64,000 bases of DNA, from contig JAHBYP010000005.1 of assembly GCA_019635875.1 (NCBI GenBank), positions 1 through 64,000 of the forward strand, given 5' to 3'. Every line of letters starts with the position of its first letter. Positions within the stretch are counted from its first letter, which is position 1. The position numbers and the translations under genes were made by a program. Positions 42,683 to 49,906 of the stretch are shown piece by piece. The notes beneath the pieces were generated by a model. That model made no database searches and was not told the DNA's origin. It saw only the letters and a program-made list of their open reading frames with translations. The DNA comes from Alphaproteobacteria bacterium. GTDB taxonomy: Bacteria > Pseudomonadota > Alphaproteobacteria > Reyranellales > Reyranellaceae.

Positions 42683-44080
42683 CTACCGTTTCCACGCCTT
42701 CGCCCACGCCGCGAAGTCCGATGGCCGGATCCGGTAGCGCGCGAAATTGCCCTCGTGCAGGCCGAGCAGCTCGCTTTCGGCGGTGTCGCGGAACCGCTCA
42801 CGCTCCGGCCGGTCGATATGGTCTTTCGTCCAGGTGGCGACGTGCGCCACGGCCCGCTTCCTGTCCATGCGCCCGCGGACGACCGCACCGACGACCTCCT
42901 GCAGCGCCGCGCGGTGGCGCAACCGGAAGGGGTCGGGCTCGCCGAGCGATTGCCGTACCGCCGCATAGCGCGCGGCCGAGCGTTCATAGGCCCAGATGAA
43001 CAGATCCTTGAGCATGTGCCAGCGGCGCAGCTCGTAGACGCCGAGCACGGCCTCCAGATACGCCTGGCGCGGCACGTCCTCGAAGGAGAGCGGCGAGAGA
43101 TTGGCCTTGATCAGCGGGATGTTCGCGGCCAGCCGCGCGACCCGCTTGTTGGCGTCGTCGAAGGGCTGCAGGTAGGGCAGCTGCACCATCACGAAGAACG
43201 CCTGCTCGAACGGATCGTCGATCGCGGCCGCCGTCGCGAGGATCTGGTCGAAGCATTCCTCGATCAGCGGCGGCGATGCGAGCGGATGGAAGACCGAGCC
43301 GCCGATGCCGACGGCCATGCGCCGCAGCCTGCCCGGCGCGTTGGCATCGCCGAGCAGGTTGTTCGCCAGCAGCGCGTGCAGGTTCAGCATCGTGTAGCGG
43401 TTGAAGCCGATCCCGTCCGCCGCGCCGACCAGGAACTCGATCGCGTCCTTGTGATTGAGGATCATCTGCGCCTCGAGGCGCCGCTTGCCCTTGGCCTCCT
43501 CGCCGAACTCGATCAGGCGCCTGGTGTCGAGCAGCGAATAGGTGTTGCCCTCCAGGCGGCTCGAGTTCCACGACAGGTCGATCAGCAGCCGGCTGAGGAT
43601 CTGCCTGGCATAGCTGCCGGCGGGTTGGTCGGCGATCCGCGGCGTGCCGACCGCGCGCAGATGCGCGCGCTCGCGTGCGCCCAGATAGAAGCTCTTGCCC
43701 GGCCGGTAACCATCGAGAAAGGCGCGGTGATAGCCGACGGGCTTTCGGCGTGCCGGCGGCTGGCGGACATGCCTGCGGATGACGGCGGCGGCGGTGGAGA
43801 GCGGCGGCTCGATCGCTCCTGCCTCCCAGGATTCGTCGCGTCCCTCGGCCAGACCCAGCGCCGCGGCGATGCGCGGCGCGCGATAGCGCGCTGCGCGGCG
43901 CTCGCCATCCATGAGCAGGCGGCCGCGGTCGACGAGGTGCTTGAGGCGGTATTGCAGGGTCCGGCGCGGCGGTACCGTCTCCAGCGTGTCGGCGATCTGC
44001 CGCGCCGTCAGCCCCTCGGGACGGCGGCGGGCCGCCTCTTCAATGGCCGCCAGGCCTGCCTCATCGATCGGCCGGGCCAT
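42683..44080 (-). CDS. Fic-family protein with winged helix; active-site His replaced
   Basis: A 465-residue protein. N-terminal ~70 residues form a winged helix (EGLTARQIADTLETVPPRRT, LKHLVDRGRLLMDGERRAAR). The Fic core has the inhibitory helix motif SSRLEGN (about 173-179) with Glu177, and the Fic loop PYLQPFDDANKRVARL (about 302-317). In active AMPylators the loop is HPFxxGNGR-like; here Gln305 replaces the catalytic His and Ala310 a Gly. I recall a Fic subgroup with such loops, so it may be a regulator or use other chemistry. Palindromic repeats lie just upstream (44092-44175), suggesting autoregulation. Confidence 0.85.
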   Translation of the reverse strand: MARPIDEAGLAAIEEAARRRPEGLTARQIADTLETVPPRRTLQYRLKHLVDRGRLLMDGERRAARYRAPRIAAALGLAEGRDESWEAGAIEPPLSTAAAVIRRHVRQPPARRKPVGYHRAFLDGYRPGKSFYLGARERAHLRAVGTPRIADQPAGSYARQILSRLLIDLSWNSSRLEGNTYSLLDTRRLIEFGEEAKGKRRLEAQMILNHKDAIEFLVGAADGIGFNRYTMLNLHALLANNLLGDANAPGRLRRMAVGIGGSVFHPLASPPLIEECFDQILATAAAIDDPFEQAFFVMVQLPYLQPFDDANKRVARLAANIPLIKANLSPLSFEDVPRQAYLEAVLGVYELRRWHMLKDLFIWAYERSAARYAAVRQSLGEPDPFRLRHRAALQEVVGAVVRGRMDRKRAVAHVATWTKDHIDRPERERFRDTAESELLGLHEGNFARYRIRPSDFAAWAKAWKR

Positions 44081-44091
44081 GGTCGCCCTTC

Positions 44092-44175
44092 GTTGCGCAT
44101 AATCTCATATGCGCAACTATACACCCTTCTGCGCAATAATGAAGCGTATACGCAATAAACGCCTCTATGCGCAAC
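44092..44175. promoter_or_regulatory. Operator repeats upstream of Fic gene
   Basis: Perfect inverted repeat GTTGCGCATA-ATCTCA-TATGCGCAAC at 44092-44117, plus a further TATGCGCAAC at 44166-44175 and partial copies (TGCGCAATA, ATACGCAAT) between. They sit right before the Fic ATG. The winged-helix N-terminus of the Fic protein is the obvious candidate to bind them. Confidence 0.7.
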
Positions 44176-44187
44176 CATCCTTGTGGA

Positions 44188-44532
44188 TCAGCCTGGGCCC
44201 GTCTGCGGCGGGCGCAGGCGGCCGCGCGCGTCGAGCTCGGCGCCGCACTGGGCGCAGGTGATGCCGCCCAGCATGGCCTGCCGGAAGCTCGCCGGCCGGC
44301 GCATCACCGGCTGCTCGGCGCCGCAGCGCGCGCAGCTCATCGGCCGGCCGATCGGATAGCCGAGCCTGCGCATCAGCCAGATCAGCGGCACCGGCACGAT
44401 CAGCGCGACGAGCCCGCCGACGATCAGCGCCGATATCTCGGGCTTGCGCGCCATGACGATCGCGACCAGCACGCCGATCAATCCCAACGCCGCCACGACC
44501 AGGTAGGCCTGCAGGGTGCTCCTGCCGAACAT
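44188..44532 (-). CDS. Two-helix membrane protein with two CxxC knuckles
   Basis: A 114-residue protein with two hydrophobic helices (about 8-27 and 34-54) and a cytoplasmic C-terminal zinc-ribbon-like part: MSCARCGAEQP (Cys67 and Cys70) and ITCAQCGAELD (Cys93 and Cys96), 26 residues apart. Four Cys would bind one Zn2+. The form recalls the N-terminal ribbons of the tandem genes at 56203-57800. Its divergent neighbour is the MscS channel. Function unknown. Confidence 0.75.
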   Translation of the reverse strand: MFGRSTLQAYLVVAALGLIGVLVAIVMARKPEISALIVGGLVALIVPVPLIWLMRRLGYPIGRPMSCARCGAEQPVMRRPASFRQAMLGGITCAQCGAELDARGRLRPPQTGPG

Positions 44533-44679
44533 CGTCGATCCTCCCCACTGTCCGCGCCAATGTAGTGTATTTTCCCGGCGGATTGGACCTCCCGCCACGG
44601 CGACGGCGCCCGCCAAACCATCGCCACATTCGCGGCCGATCCGGGCTCGACCGTCACAGCGCAGGGGAAGCACCGCGAC

Positions 44680-45831
44680 ATGGACCTGTTCGGCATCGAG
44701 ATTCCCGCCTGGATCGTCAGCACCGTCATCCTGACCCTGCCGGCGCTGCTGGTGCTCGCCGTCTACCGCTGGCTGATCCGCCAGATGATCCGGCTCGCCG
44801 GCAAGCTGAGCGAGACGCTGCAGATCATGCTGATGCGGGCGCGCGCGCCGGCCACCGGCATCGTGCTGCTGACCGCGCTCAGCCTGGCGCTGCCGCTGGC
44901 CGGCTTCGAGCGCGGGGTCGCCGACACGATCGGCCAGCTCCTGCTGGTCGCCTACGTGCTGACCCTGGGCTGGGCGATGCTGAGCGCGCTGGACTTCTTC
45001 ACCGACCGCTACCTGGTGCAGCTGAACGCCGACACGATCGGCGCCGGCGCCGACCTCGCGGTGCGCAAGCAGGTGACGCAGGTGCGCGTGCTGCGCCGCG
45101 TGGCCAAGACGATGCTGATCATCATCGTCGTCGCCGCCGCCCTGATGACCATCGAATCGGTGCGCCAGTACGGCGTCAGCCTGCTGGCCTCGGCCGGCGC
45201 CGCCGGCCTGGTGCTGGCGCTGGCGGCGCGGCCGGTGCTGAGCAACCTGCTGGCCGGCATCCAGATCGCCATCACCCAGCCGATCCGCGTCGAGGACGCG
45301 GTGATCGTCGAGAACGAGTGGGGCTGGATCGAAACCATCAACAGCACCTATGTCGTGGTGCGCCTGTGGGATCTCCGGCGCATGGTGCTGCCGCTGACCT
45401 ACTTCATCGAGAAGCCGTTCCAGAACTGGACCTACGGCAGCTCGCAGCTCTTGGGCACGGTGTTCCTGCATGTCGACTACACCGTGCCGGTGGCGCGCGT
45501 GCGCGCCAAGCTCGAGGAGATTGCGCGCGGCAGCAAGTTGTGGGACGGCCAGGTCGTCGTGCTGCAGGTCACCGACGTGCCCACCAACATGGTCCAGCTG
45601 CGCGCGCTGGTGAGCGCGCGCGACGCCGGCCAGGCCTTCGACCTGCGCTGCGAGGTGCGCGAGAAGCTGATCGAGTTCCTGCAGGCGGAGTATCCGCACG
45701 CCCTGCCCCGCCAGCGCGCCGAGATCGCCGCCGCACCCGGCCCGGGGCCCTCCGACGGCCGGCCGCGCGAGGGCCGCGCGAGCCTCACGTCGATCACGCC
45801 GGCCGACGAGAAGCGCGCGCAACGCGCGTGA
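44680..45831 (+). CDS. MscS-family mechanosensitive channel
   Basis: A 383-residue small-conductance channel protein. N-terminal helices (about 8-28, 60-80, 90-110, 145-165) precede the pore-lining helix in ASAGAAGLVLALAARPVLSN then LLAGIQIAI. The beta domain follows: QPIRVEDAVIVENEWGWIE, RLWDLRRMVLPLTYFIEKPF and QNWT. This is the classic MscS order. It opens under hypo-osmotic shock to release solutes. A type A repeat follows the gene. The C-terminal ~40 residues are hydrophilic and variable. Confidence 0.93.
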   Translation: MDLFGIEIPAWIVSTVILTLPALLVLAVYRWLIRQMIRLAGKLSETLQIMLMRARAPATGIVLLTALSLALPLAGFERGVADTIGQLLLVAYVLTLGWAMLSALDFFTDRYLVQLNADTIGAGADLAVRKQVTQVRVLRRVAKTMLIIIVVAAALMTIESVRQYGVSLLASAGAAGLVLALAARPVLSNLLAGIQIAITQPIRVEDAVIVENEWGWIETINSTYVVVRLWDLRRMVLPLTYFIEKPFQNWTYGSSQLLGTVFLHVDYTVPVARVRAKLEEIARGSKLWDGQVVVLQVTDVPTNMVQLRALVSARDAGQAFDLRCEVREKLIEFLQAEYPHALPRQRAEIAAAPGPGPSDGRPREGRASLTSITPADEKRAQRA

Positions 45832-45874
45832 GGGGGTTCTGCTCCCTCACCCCGCAAGCGCTGCCGCGGTCTTG

Positions 45875-45998
45875 CCTTCCCCCGGAGGGGGAAGGTGCCC
45901 GAAGGGCGGAAGGGGGATGTCGAAGACGAACACCGGCTTCGTTGAGGCATCCCCCTTCCGTCGCGCTGCGCGCGCCACCTTCCCCCTCCGGGGGAAGG
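45875..45998. repeat. Type A palindromic repeat, copy 3
   Basis: 124-bp copy downstream of the MscS gene, with the same outer hairpins and inner GGATGTCGAAGACGAACACC. Confidence 0.9.
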
Positions 45999-46024
45999 GA
46001 AGTCCGAAATCCCTGCCGCTCGCG

Positions 46025-46207
46025 TCAGTCGCCGGCGCCCTTCTCGTCGCTCGGGCAGGGTTCGAGGAAGGACACGGGATCGCTCGCCGGAAAGCTGTCG
46101 CGCAGGGCGTCGTCGAGCTTGCGTTCCTGCCTCTCGCGTTCGGCGCGGCGCGAGAGCGGCGCGGATTTGCGCCGTGGCCGCCGCCGCTTCATCCGGGTCG
46201 CCGCCAT
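46025..46207 (-). CDS. Small PASDP-motif stress protein
   Basis: A 60-residue protein with a very basic N-terminal half (MKRRRPRRKSAPLSRRAERE) and the motif LDDALRDSFPASDPVSF. That DSFPASDP signature is shared by many tiny alphaproteobacterial stress proteins of unknown role. An exact EcfG-type promoter (46241-46266) points at this gene with a leader of about 28 nt, which supports both expression and a stress role. Confidence 0.75.
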   Translation of the reverse strand: MAATRMKRRRPRRKSAPLSRRAERERQERKLDDALRDSFPASDPVSFLEPCPSDEKGAGD

Positions 46208-46240
46208 GCTGCCGCTCCGACATTCCGTGACGTCACGCTG

Positions 46241-46266
46241 AACGCGGACTTCCGGGCGGCAGTTCC
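46241..46266 (-). promoter_or_regulatory. EcfG-type promoter, minus strand
   Basis: GGAAC-N17-CGTT read on the minus strand (AACG 46241-46244, GTTCC 46262-46266). It lies 34 nt upstream of the PASDP gene start at 46207 and back to back with the plus-strand promoter at 46287. Confidence 0.75.
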
Positions 46267-46286
46267 GCGGACGGCCCGCGGCGCTC

Positions 46287-46312
46287 GGAACCTGCCTTGC
46301 GCGGGCGGCGTT
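46287..46312 (+). promoter_or_regulatory. EcfG-type promoter, plus strand
   Basis: GGAAC (46287-46291), 17-nt spacer, CGTT (46309-46312), 20 nt before the small membrane protein at 46333. Confidence 0.75.
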
Positions 46313-46332
46313 GCCGGACAGGGAGACGGTCG

Positions 46333-46512
46333 ATGGAAACCAGCGACTACGGCTACCTGATCTTCGTGCTGATCGGCTTCGGCGCCTTCATCGTCGCCGC
46401 CGCGGTGGGCATCGTGAAGTACCGCGCCTGGCGCGCGCGGCGCGGCACGGCGAGCACCGGCGCGGGCCGCGGCCCCGACGGCTCGACGCCACCCAGCTAT
46501 CCCAGGCACTGA
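46333..46512 (+). CDS. Small single-helix membrane protein
   Basis: A 59-residue protein with one membrane helix (about 7-28, GYLIFVLIGFGAFIVAAAVG) and a basic, Gly/Ser/Pro tail. CAGGGAG precedes the ATG, and an exact EcfG-type promoter lies immediately upstream. It is followed by two more small genes in the same direction and may head a stress operon with them. Confidence 0.7.
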   Translation: METSDYGYLIFVLIGFGAFIVAAAVGIVKYRAWRARRGTASTGAGRGPDGSTPPSYPRH

Positions 46513-46556
46513 CGCCGCCCGGCGCCGGCGGCCTGGAAGATCGCAAGGAGGACGGC

Positions 46557-46709
46557 ATGACGAACCGGGAACGGCACAACAAGCCCGACCAGCCGGCGGA
46601 CGACGACGAGCAGGACACGCAGGTCCAGCGCGAGCATCACAAGCCGGATCACGGCAAGGACGATCGCGAGGTCAGGAACGAGCGGGCCAAGAAGCCCAGC
46701 CATGATTGA
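46557..46709 (+). CDS. Small hydrophilic stress-type protein
   Basis: A 50-residue protein made almost only of charged and polar residues (DKPxQPADDDEQDTQ-like, HHKPDHGKDDREV). It has no hydrophobic core and is likely disordered, like hydrophilins. AAGGAGG sits 7 nt before the ATG. The stop region overlaps the next gene's start by 8 nt, so both are read from one message. Confidence 0.6.
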   Translation: MTNRERHNKPDQPADDDEQDTQVQREHHKPDHGKDDREVRNERAKKPSHD

Positions 46710-47112
46710 CCGCGACAGCTACGCCCCGGGTGGCCGCGGTCGCGACGCGTTCATGTCGGATGCCCGGGCGCTGCTCGAAATGGTCGCCAGCTACGCCGCC
46801 CACGACCTGGCGCTGGATCGCGTGATGGCGTCGTCCGACGCGCAGCGCCTCGTCGACTCGGCGAGACGCGCCATCGCGGCATCGGCCGTCGACGAGCTGG
46901 CCACGCTGGCCGACCTCATGGCGGACATCGCCCATGATCTCGGCCTGCCGATCGAGGTCGATCTGCGTGCCGCGCGACGGCTGATCGACATGACCCATGC
47001 GGAAGCCAGCAACGCCGACCTGCCGGCCCTCAGTCCCGTCGAGGGCACACTGTTCGACCCTTCGGATCTGCCGGAGTTCAGGTCGTGGCGCCACCACAGG
47101 CGCGGCCAGTAG
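46702..47112 (+). CDS. Hypothetical protein of stress operon
   Basis: A 136-residue, mainly helical soluble protein (MSDARALLEMVASYAAHDLA, DELATLADLMADIAHDLGLP), acidic, with a His-containing tail. Overlaps the previous gene by 8 nt. No family recognised. Third gene after the promoter at 46287. Confidence 0.6.
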   Translation: MIDRDSYAPGGRGRDAFMSDARALLEMVASYAAHDLALDRVMASSDAQRLVDSARRAIAASAVDELATLADLMADIAHDLGLPIEVDLRAARRLIDMTHAEASNADLPALSPVEGTLFDPSDLPEFRSWRHHRRGQ

Positions 47113-47151
47113 GTTGAGACCCGGACCGATACTGACCGGCCCGCCCCGGCA

Positions 47152-47176
47152 GGAACGGATGCACGCCTCCGCCGTT
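47152..47176 (+). promoter_or_regulatory. EcfG-type promoter
   Basis: GGAAC-N16-CGTT at 47152-47156 and 47173-47176, 54 nt before the Lys/Ala-repeat protein at 47231. Confidence 0.7.
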
Positions 47177-47230
47177 ACCGGCAAAGCGGTCACCGTGCCG
47201 CAAACTTCACGTTCTCGCCCCGAGGTAACC

Positions 47231-47503
47231 ATGGCCACCAGGAAGAAGGCCGCGAAGAAGAAGGCCGCGAAGAAGAAGGCTGCGAAAAAGGTCACGACCC
47301 GATCGAAAACGCCTGCCAGACGAAAGGCTGCCAAGCGTGAGCTGATCGACACGGGCACGGACAAGCGCTACGTGCGACGCAGCACCAAAGGGACGTTCAA
47401 GGAAGTCGACGACGTAGGAAAATCGCTCGCGGCCGATCGACGGCGGAAGGCAACGACCGTCGCCAAGCGCGGCCAGGGTGACAAGGGCGACCGCCGCCGC
47501 TGA
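47231..47503 (+). CDS. Histone-H1-like Lys/Ala-repeat protein
   Basis: A 90-residue very basic protein. The first half is a Lys/Ala repeat (RKKAAKKKAAKKKAAKK) resembling the tail of histone H1-like bacterial proteins. The second half, YVRRSTKGTFKEVDDVGKSL then KRGQGDKGDR, is a conserved small-protein module seen in rhizobia-like genomes. DNA binding or nucleoid compaction under stress is plausible. An EcfG-type promoter lies upstream. Confidence 0.75.
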   Translation: MATRKKAAKKKAAKKKAAKKVTTRSKTPARRKAAKRELIDTGTDKRYVRRSTKGTFKEVDDVGKSLAADRRRKATTVAKRGQGDKGDRRR

Positions 47504-47570
47504 TCTCTCGCCTGGTCTGACGAGCCCTGCTTCCTCTGGCAACTTGAAGCGCCTCGCGGGAATTCGATAC

Positions 47571-48083
47571 CTAGGCAGGCTTGTTGCCAATGACTTCGTC
47601 CATCTCCAGCGGCGACGGCACGTCGCCCTCCGGCGTCAGCTTGTCCACCGCAGGTGGCAGCTCCTCGCTCATGCCGCGCAGCAGCTCGTCGCGACCCAGG
47701 CCCGTGTGGGCCATCAGCGTGGCGATCTGCTCCTCGGTCAGCACCTTCGCCAGTACGTCCGGCGTGATCGAGCGATTAGCGCCCGCGCCGACCCAGCTCC
47801 TGGCGATGTCGCCATGTCCGGATTGCTGGAACTGCCCGATCAGGTCCCGCAGACCGCCGCTCAGGATGCCGCCTGTGTCGCGCCGGCTGGAAGTGTCGCC
47901 ACCGAGGGTCCTGTGCAGCCAGTCGCCGATGCCGCCGCCGGACTCGCCACTGCCCGGCTTGTTCATGCTCTGTATCGCCTTGTAGGCAAGCAGGCCGAGC
48001 ACGCCCATGGTAACGGGCGACATGCCGCCGCCACGACCGAACATGCGATCGGGGCGTCCGGACAGCAGGTCAAACAGGCCCAC
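47571..48083 (-). CDS. YidB-like (DUF937) protein
   Basis: A 170-residue protein with N-terminal GLFDLLSGRPDRMFG, a Gly-rich region with SPVTMGVLGLLAYKAIQS, and the C-terminal YidB/DUF937 signature LTEEQIATLMAHTGL with GMSEELPPAVDKLTPEGDVP. GTG at 48083 follows GGGAGG and is the likely start. The 5' end overlaps the end of the DUF3618 gene. It closes a four-gene operon running from 49798. Family function is unknown; a membrane-associated stress role is inferred. Confidence 0.82.
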   Translation of the reverse strand: MGLFDLLSGRPDRMFGRGGGMSPVTMGVLGLLAYKAIQSMNKPGSGESGGGIGDWLHRTLGGDTSSRRDTGGILSGGLRDLIGQFQQSGHGDIARSWVGAGANRSITPDVLAKVLTEEQIATLMAHTGLGRDELLRGMSEELPPAVDKLTPEGDVPSPLEMDEVIGNKPA

Positions 48084-48930
48084 CGTGACCTCCCTGCTCG
48101 GTCGGTACGTTGGTCGTGGGCTTGTTGATGTCCTTGGTGACGACACGGACCACCTTCTCGGCCACGTCAGCGACCTTGGTTTCGGGGTGATCACCCAGGG
48201 TCTCGCTTTTCACCACATCGGCCACCTTGGCCGCGGTTTCTCGCCCAGCCCGAATCGCGCGCGAGCCCGCACTGCCGAAATAGCGCCGCTCGGCATCGCT
48301 CATCGGCAGGGCCGCGCCCAGCGCAGCCCCGAGCGCGGCGCCCGCCGCGGCGAGCAGGATGGGCTGTTCATCGGCCAATTTCTGCAGCGCGTCGCGGCCC
48401 TGGCCGGCGAGGTGCTGCGCCTCGTCCACCAGGTGCCTGGCCTGCTCCTTGCCGCGACCCACGAGGCCCTCGGCGTCGCCCAAACCGGAGTCGGCGGCGT
48501 GCTTCGCCCTGGCCGCCGTGTCTTCAACTCCGTGCCGTGCCGAATCGACGGCATCCCCGGCGGCGCTCGCGACATTGCTGGCAGCGCCGGCGATTCCGGC
48601 TGCCGCGCCCTTGGCAGCCGTCGCGCCGGCCGAGGCGAAATCCCGGAGGATGTCTCCTGCCTTGCCCGCGAGTTCGGTGCCTCCCTTGTCGCCTGTCCCC
48701 TTTGTCAGCATCATCAGCAGCCCGGCGCCGATCAGCAGCGCCGGTACGGGATTGTCTCGCGCGCCATGCGCCAGGCTGCGGACGATTGACAGACCGCTGT
48801 CCTTCGCCAGCGACAGTATTTCGTTGGAGATCTGCCGGGCGGTCATGCTGTCGCCGAGCTGGTCGAGCGTGGAGGAAAGCTGGGCTCGCTGCGCGGCGGC
48901 CTCGCGTTGCAGCTGTGCGCTGGACTTCAT
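48070..48930 (-). CDS. DUF3618-domain protein
   Basis: A 286-residue protein. The N-terminal DUF3618-like segment reads REAAAQRAQLSSTLDQLGDS, then helix ISNEILSLAKDSGL and a membrane helix VPALLIGAGLLMML (about 63-78). A long Ala/Gly/Asp-rich amphipathic region resembling LEA/apolipoprotein repeats (about 95-200) leads to a second hydrophobic stretch near 195-210. Start overlaps the stop of the holin-like gene (ATGA). Typical of alphaproteobacterial membrane-stress operons. Confidence 0.82.
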   Translation of the reverse strand: MKSSAQLQREAAAQRAQLSSTLDQLGDSMTARQISNEILSLAKDSGLSIVRSLAHGARDNPVPALLIGAGLLMMLTKGTGDKGGTELAGKAGDILRDFASAGATAAKGAAAGIAGAASNVASAAGDAVDSARHGVEDTAARAKHAADSGLGDAEGLVGRGKEQARHLVDEAQHLAGQGRDALQKLADEQPILLAAAGAALGAALGAALPMSDAERRYFGSAGSRAIRAGRETAAKVADVVKSETLGDHPETKVADVAEKVVRVVTKDINKPTTNVPTEQGGHGGPV

Positions 48931-49319
48931 GGCAAATGCTCCTCTGCCAGGGCTCTGTCTCGTTCCAGCTCTCGCAGCGAGCGCCTGGGAACCGGATCGA
49001 AGCGCTTGAGACCGACCGACAGCAGCACACCACCCACGAGCGCACTGCCGCCCGCGACCAGCAGCGCGGCCCAGTGCGGCTCCATGCCGGAGGCTGCGAG
49101 TGCGTGCACGACGGCCTGCAGGCCGAAGAAAAGCGCGGCGATGAGCAGGACGACACCGCTCAGCAGGAACACGAGGCTGCCACGAACCGCCGCCAGCCTC
49201 TCGCCCAACTCGGCGCGGGCCAGTGCGAACTCGGTCGCGACGAGGTCGCTCACACCGGCAATGGCGTCACTGGCCAGGCCGACGACGCCACGGCGGGAGG
49301 CGGTTCTGGGATGCAGCAT
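48927..49319 (-). CDS. Holin-like (DUF1469/YqjE-like) membrane protein
   Basis: A 130-residue protein with amphipathic N-terminal helix (LVATEFALARAELGERL) and two membrane helices (LVFLLSGVVLLIAALFFGLQ and AALLVAGGSALVGGVLLSVG). This fits the phage-holin-family/YqjE-like group that usually sits beside DUF3618 genes. GGAGG precedes the ATG. It overlaps the next gene by 4 nt. Confidence 0.82.
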   Translation of the reverse strand: MLHPRTASRRGVVGLASDAIAGVSDLVATEFALARAELGERLAAVRGSLVFLLSGVVLLIAALFFGLQAVVHALAASGMEPHWAALLVAGGSALVGGVLLSVGLKRFDPVPRRSLRELERDRALAEEHLP

Positions 49320-49330
49320 GGTGGCCTCCG

Positions 49331-49798
49331 TCAGACGTCGATGCCGGTTGCCTTGTTGATCGTCTCGCGAGCAGCCGCCGCGTCGGTCGATGATGGCGAC
49401 AGGCCGCTGCGCACGAAGCGCGAGAGGGCGAAACCCACGACGGCAGCGCCAGCGAAGAGAAGGATCGGCTGCTTGCGACCGTAATCGGTGGCTGCCGACA
49501 GCATGTCGCCCACGGTGCGCTCGCGCAGGGCTTCGCCCATGCTTTCTATGCGGTGCGCAGCGTCGCGGACGTAGTCGGCCAGAAGCGGGGTTTGCTGCTG
49601 CAGATCGTCCGCGACACGTTCGGCCGTTTCGGCGATCTGCCGTACCTCGTCGGCACCTGCTCTCTTGACACCCTCCGCGGCGGCTTCGGCCTCATCGAGC
49701 GCCGCATTGCCTGCTCTGCTTCCTGCTTCTCGCAGGCCGTCGCCGAGCTTGCCGAGATCAGTTTGCGTATCGCGCGGTCCACTCGACTCGCTGCTCAT
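49331..49798 (-). CDS. ElaB/apolipoprotein-like membrane-anchored protein
   Basis: A 155-residue acidic helical protein with repeated amphipathic helices (GNAALDEAEAAAEGVKRAGA, ETAERVADDLQQQTPLLADY) and a C-terminal membrane helix GRKQPILLFAGAAVVGFALS followed by RFVR. The GRKQPILLFAGAA signature resembles ElaB/YqjD-type tail-anchored proteins. First gene of the operon; GGAGG ribosome-binding site, and an exact EcfG-type promoter 28 nt upstream. Confidence 0.75.
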   Translation of the reverse strand: MSSESSGPRDTQTDLGKLGDGLREAGSRAGNAALDEAEAAAEGVKRAGADEVRQIAETAERVADDLQQQTPLLADYVRDAAHRIESMGEALRERTVGDMLSAATDYGRKQPILLFAGAAVVGFALSRFVRSGLSPSSTDAAAARETINKATGIDV

Positions 49799-49825
49799 GT
49801 GTCGCCTCCGACGATTGCGTCTGGC

Positions 49826-49850
49826 AACGTCACATCCACTGGCGAGTTCC
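49826..49850 (-). promoter_or_regulatory. EcfG-type promoter of the membrane-stress operon
   Basis: Minus-strand GGAAC-N16-CGTT (AACG 49826-49829, GTTCC 49846-49850) just upstream of the ATG at 49798. Confidence 0.78.
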
Positions 49851-49868
49851 CGCTGAACACAAATCGGC

Positions 49869-49894
49869 GGAACACTCCAGCCGGACTCGACGTT
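49869..49894 (+). promoter_or_regulatory. EcfG-type promoter before NRAMP-like gene
   Basis: GGAAC (49869-49873), 17-nt spacer, CGTT (49891-49894). It is divergent from the promoter at 49826. The ATG at 49907 is only 12 nt further, so the message would be nearly leaderless or start further down. Confidence 0.65.
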
Positions 49895-49906
49895 CTCACC
49901 GCCGCC

